Of a DNA stretch of 64,000 nt, positions 60,399-64,000 are shown in pieces. The stretch is taken from assembly GCA_009599575.1 (NCBI GenBank), contig VWND01000095.1:1302001-1366000 (forward strand). Direction: 5' to 3'. Position numbers and translations under genes: made by a program. Source of the stretch: Blumeriella jaapii (Eukaryota; Ascomycota; Leotiomycetes; Helotiales; Drepanopezizaceae). How positions within the stretch are numbered: position 1 is the first letter of the stretch; each line of letters opens with the position of its first letter. Below the pieces are notes generated by a model, which searched no databases, was not told the origin of the DNA, and saw nothing but the letters and a program-made list of their open reading frames with translations.

Positions 60399-60660
60399 TG
60401 TTACGATCCTTCCCTGGCTAGTGGTGGTTGCCAGTGGTATGGTTGCCAGTGGTATGATTGCCGGTGGTATTGGAATAAGGTTTGGGCACGGACCACCTCG
60501 GCCATTAGGCCTCGCGCTAAGTTACGTAACCCATAAGCGCAACCTATTATACATAAAATTCGCGACCCCGAGCATTTTAGCTCGGTGTTTTTCTTTCAAT
60601 TTATATGCGTACCTTTTGGTTTATATCACTTTTTTAATTATTTTTAAATTAGTTATAATA
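60399..60660 (+). repeat. Gypsy A' 5' LTR, 262 bp
   Basis: Same as the A LTR but 18 bp longer, because of extra GGTTGCCAGTGGTAT-type units near the start. TATA region and CCGAG/CTCGG stem kept. The last ~60 bases are mutated (ends TATAATA for TGTGACA). Confidence 0.85.
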
Positions 60661-60855
60661 TAAAAAAAAACCAAACAATCTTCGCTGGAAAGCTTTATAT
60701 CCACGGTTAAAAACTCGATTTGCTTTTGTAATTCGAACTTTTTCAGGCCGCCCGTACCGACGTTTATTTATCGGTGCTTTAATTAAAATTCTTTTTTACT
60801 AATTTTGTTTCTAAAAAAAGCTGAAGTTTTTCTTTTCCATTAATTCGATCTGCTT

Positions 60856-62310
60856 TTGCAATTCGAATCGCTTTTTTTTAATATTATAATATTTTATACT
60901 TTTTTTATAAATCGACGCGGCATTCGAAAACGAACGCAACCCGTACGATTCGGCTTCGAATCAGCATTTTCACCTTTTGCTTTTGCTTCTGGCGCTTTCG
61001 AATTTTTATTCGTTTCAAGCTTTTTCGACGACTTTGGCAGCGAATCTTTATTCTACGATTTTTTTACCGAACCACAGTTATTTGCAACCGACTTATTTGC
61101 TAAATCCCTTCGCCCTACGATCGAACCTAAAATCGAATTATACGACGCTAACATCCTAATACCCTTAAACCGACGAATGCCCCTTCGATTGCTTAGCATA
61201 TCTGCCAACGCTGAAAGATTTACTGCGGCCCAATAGCTTTAAATCGCCCAAATAATCGCTTAAACTATTGCCGCCGCTCGTCTTCCAGCTTTTTTCGCTA
61301 ATATCGCCCGCGACGCTTTTCTTTTATTTCGAGCTTCGCGCGCTTTCACCGCAAATCTTTAATTAATTCCCGAGTATTATCTTTTCGTTTTCGATCTAGC
61401 TATTTTTCGAATCGAACTATCCAAAATCAAATATTTTCGCTACGCTTTCAGCGATTATTAAAAAAAAATTAAATATAACGTATAAAAAATAAATATAAAA
61501 TTGTTTATTGCAAAATACTTAAAAAACTTTATATAAAGTATAAATCAAGCCAAAGCATATTTTAAATATATTATTAGAAAAGCAAAAACTATTATTTTAA
61601 AACATTTAAATTCCGAATTTTATAACCAAACCCAATCGGCCCGAAACGTTTTTCGCATTTCTAATTAGCGCTTTTTTAATTACAACCGCGTTTAATCTGC
61701 CAAATTGCAATACAACAAATTTTATATAAACAACGGTTAAATTTATAATAACTTTCGTTTTTTATTTATCCGTTACGCAGTTATTAGCAAAATTGCTAAA
61801 AACCGTTAATTTAAAAACATATGCGAAAAAGTCATTTTTATTTTTAAATACGACCTCCGAATAAAAAAGTATAAAATAAATAATAATTATATTATTTTAA
61901 ACGAATTTTTAGCCGTTGCGAATAAAAAATTACGTAATATCCGAGCTGAAAAAATAGCTTCTGCCCGTCGCATAAGCTATTTTTCCTTTATTATAGCTTT
62001 TGCTAACCAGGACTTTAAGCGTATTTCCGGCATTTAAAACTTTATAGCGTTTTACTTTCCTAGCCTTTTCTGCTCGCACGGCTTTTTTTTCTTTTAATAA
62101 AAATTCTTACGAACGTATAACTGCCATTTTTGCCATTTTCGGTTTTTTCCGTTTGGCTGCGCGTTTTTTTTAGCGCTTATTATAATTGCGGCAAATCCGG
62201 TTATTTCGCAAACGTTTGCTTCGACGCTAAATTCAATCGCAAAATCGCCGAAATAGCTATCGACGAAAAATAAAACGATTTGTTAAAAAACTCTTAAGCC
62301 GTGGCAAAAA
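60856..62310 (+). pseudogene. Gypsy A' gag
   Basis: Open piece 60856-61236 carries RRGIRKRTQPVRFGFESAFS; later GSESLFYDF and ELYDANILIPLNRRMP. The knuckle at 62179-62220 reads YYNCGKSGYFANVC (Cys and His lost). Comparison with A shows nearly all differences are transitions. Confidence 0.75.
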
Positions 62311-62399
62311 CTTTTATTATAGCAAAAAATTCGATTTATAAAAGAATTTGAAATTTAATCAGCGCTTTTTAATAAAAAGGCGACAGTTTTTAATTTTTA

Positions 62400-64000
62400 T
62401 AAAATTAATACGTAATAAATCATATATTAAAACATTTGCATATATCGATAGCGAAGCTAATATTTTCGATGCGATCAAAACTTTTTTAGCGTATTAATTT
62501 TTTTAACATTTCGAAATAAATTTTATTCGGCTGCATAAGCTTATTATATCCACCGGCTATAATAGCGAGCCGGGAAAGCTTATTTCTTTTGCTATTTTTT
62601 TTTTTCTTACGATTAACCGACGTCGTATAAATTTCCTTTTTCTGATTACAAACCTAAGTTTTACCGACGTTTTTATTAATCGCAAATTTTTATAATATTA
62701 CGATTTAAAACAAGCGTATAGCCAAAAAAAAAACAAAATAAAATAGCCATTCGATATGCTTATTATTTTTTATTTCAATAAGCAATTGTTCGTCGATTTT
62801 AATCAGCGAACAAAGCTTAAAATGCTTAATCGCATATATTAAAAAAAAAATATAAATAAACGAAACAGCGCAATAAAAGCCTTATATATTTCTGCTAGCA
62901 TTCTTACAACGATTAAAAAAGCCTATTTAAGCTTTGAAGCTAATAGACCCTTTATATTTATGCGAAACTTTAAAAACAATTTGCATAAAATGGAAAAGTT
63001 TTTTATTGGCAGCTTTGAACCGACCAAGCCGGTTTTTTCAACCGCGCCAACTACCCCTTTTATTTTTAATTGCAATATCAGCTGTATTTCCGCTTTTGCA
63101 TTCAGCGTTTTACAAATACGTTACGAAAAGCGAATACGAGCCGTAAAAAAAAAAAAATTACCATTATTCAGCGATTGCACGTTTATTACTTTTATATATA
63201 ATATAAACAAAAAACGTTTCCGCCGTGCGAAAATCGCCGAATTTGAAAAAGTTATACAGTTCGCGGCAATAAAAAGCATTTTCGTTTCCGACGCTTTGCA
63301 AGCCAAATATAACGATAACGTAATTCTTATAAAAAAGCTTTTTCCAATTTAATATTCGAAGTTCGAAAAACTGTTTTATAAGCAAAAAAGCGATAAGCTC
63401 GCTTTCCGCCGCTCCGATGTAAATTACAAAATACATTTTGCCACGGAAAATACGTTTTATAAAACTATTCAAACGTTTTACGAATAAACAGCTTACAAAA
63501 ATCAAAAGTTATATTTTCGATAATTTGCACAAAAGCTTTATTAAATCTTTTAATATTTTTTTCGCCGCCCCGATTTTATTTATCAAAAAATCAAACGGTT
63601 TTATACGCTTATATATCGATTATCGCAAACTTAACGATCTTACGAAAAAAAATCCTTACTTTTTGCTTTTGATTAACGAAATACTGGCGCGAATTATTAA
63701 AATTAAAATATTTACGAAAATTAATATTTAATAAATATTCAATCGAATCCGAATATCCGAAAAATCTAAAAAACTAATTAGTTTTCGCATCCGATACGGC
63801 ATATACAAATATAAAATCTTTCCGTTCGGCTTTATTAATAAGCCCGTTATATTTCAACGTATTAATAATATTTTTATAAAGCACTTAAATGATTTCTGCT
63901 CGACGTATTTTAACGATATTTTTATTTATTTCGCGAATAATTTAAAATATAAAATTTATATTAAAAAAATCTTATCGATTTTAAAAAAATACGATTTAAA
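62400..64000 (+). pseudogene. Gypsy A' protease and RT (partial)
   Basis: The linker frame at 62960-63352 matches A at about 16770-17153. RT begins near 63540: APILFIKKSNGFIRLYIDYR and KLNDLTKKNPYFLLLINEIL; Asp to Asn in KKSDG/KKSNG against copy A. Catalytic loop YFNDIFIY is at about 63908. Confidence 0.82.

Larger units (their letters stand above)
60399..64000 (+). mobile_element. Gypsy chromovirus A, second copy A' (5' part)
   Basis: Starts with LTR TGTTACGATCC and follows element A: gag at 60856-62310, knuckle (62179), protease/linker, RT from about 63540. It lacks the B insertion (uninterrupted near 61582), so it gives the empty site for B. Cut by the window end. Its left flank is ATTTT (60394-60398). 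Confidence 0.88.

Noticed and set aside
2400..64000. tRNA, rRNA or intact host genes within the AT-rich part
   Set aside because: No cloverleaf, rRNA-like block or undamaged multi-exon gene was noticed; all recognisable coding belongs to transposons.

Overview
The window reads as a piece of a filamentous ascomycete (Pezizomycotina) genome that carries, or once carried, repeat-induced point mutation (RIP). Only about the first 2.4 kb has balanced base composition and looks like ordinary host DNA. It holds the 5' two thirds of a minus-strand gene for an opine (octopine/nopaline) dehydrogenase-family protein with two normal fungal introns, its upstream region, and a short LINE 3'-end insertion. 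From about 2.4 kb to the end the DNA is AT-rich. CpA/TpG looks scarce, TpA is abundant and CpG is retained, and every transposon coding region is full of stops and C-to-T / G-to-A replacements, as RIP leaves them.

The AT-rich part can be taken apart into nested transposons with exact ends. Layer 1: a minus-oriented Gypsy chromovirus (family B, copy B', 3050-4303 and 58794-60398). Layer 2: a minus-oriented Copia element C (4304-58788, 302-bp LTRs, target duplication GAAAA) sits in B'. Layer 3, inside C: Gypsy chromovirus A (6872-20596, 244-bp LTRs, GCTTT) and Gypsy chromovirus F (22491-55121, 185-bp LTRs, CGTTT). Layer 4: a full B element (8023-15385, 414-bp LTRs, AAAAA) inside A; a Tad1-like LINE G (23084-43547, 14-bp duplication, TAC tail) and a minus-oriented Copia E (43945-50092, about 203-bp LTRs) inside F. 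Layer 5, inside the LINE: Gypsy D (26703-38000, 267-bp LTRs, 4-bp duplication ATAA) and a strange palindromic element H (40199-43011) made of two inverted microsatellite arms. A second A element (A', 60399 to the window end) is inserted in B'.

Recognisable domains survive in the wreckage: Gag zinc knuckles, protease, reverse transcriptase, RNase H, integrase and chromodomains in A, B and F; gag, RT and integrase in D; Copia integrase/RT in C and E; ORF1 knuckles, endonuclease, RT and RNase H in the LINE. None is expected to be functional.

Most notable observations: in all six elements with both LTRs, the outer part of each LTR is spared and the inner part mutated, in mirror image, as if RIP fades towards the edge of homology; element H with its inverted arms and subterminal palindromes; and extra, unrecognised open blocks downstream of pol in D and B. 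Frames were read by eye, so domain borders are approximate; LTR ends and target duplications were read base by base.
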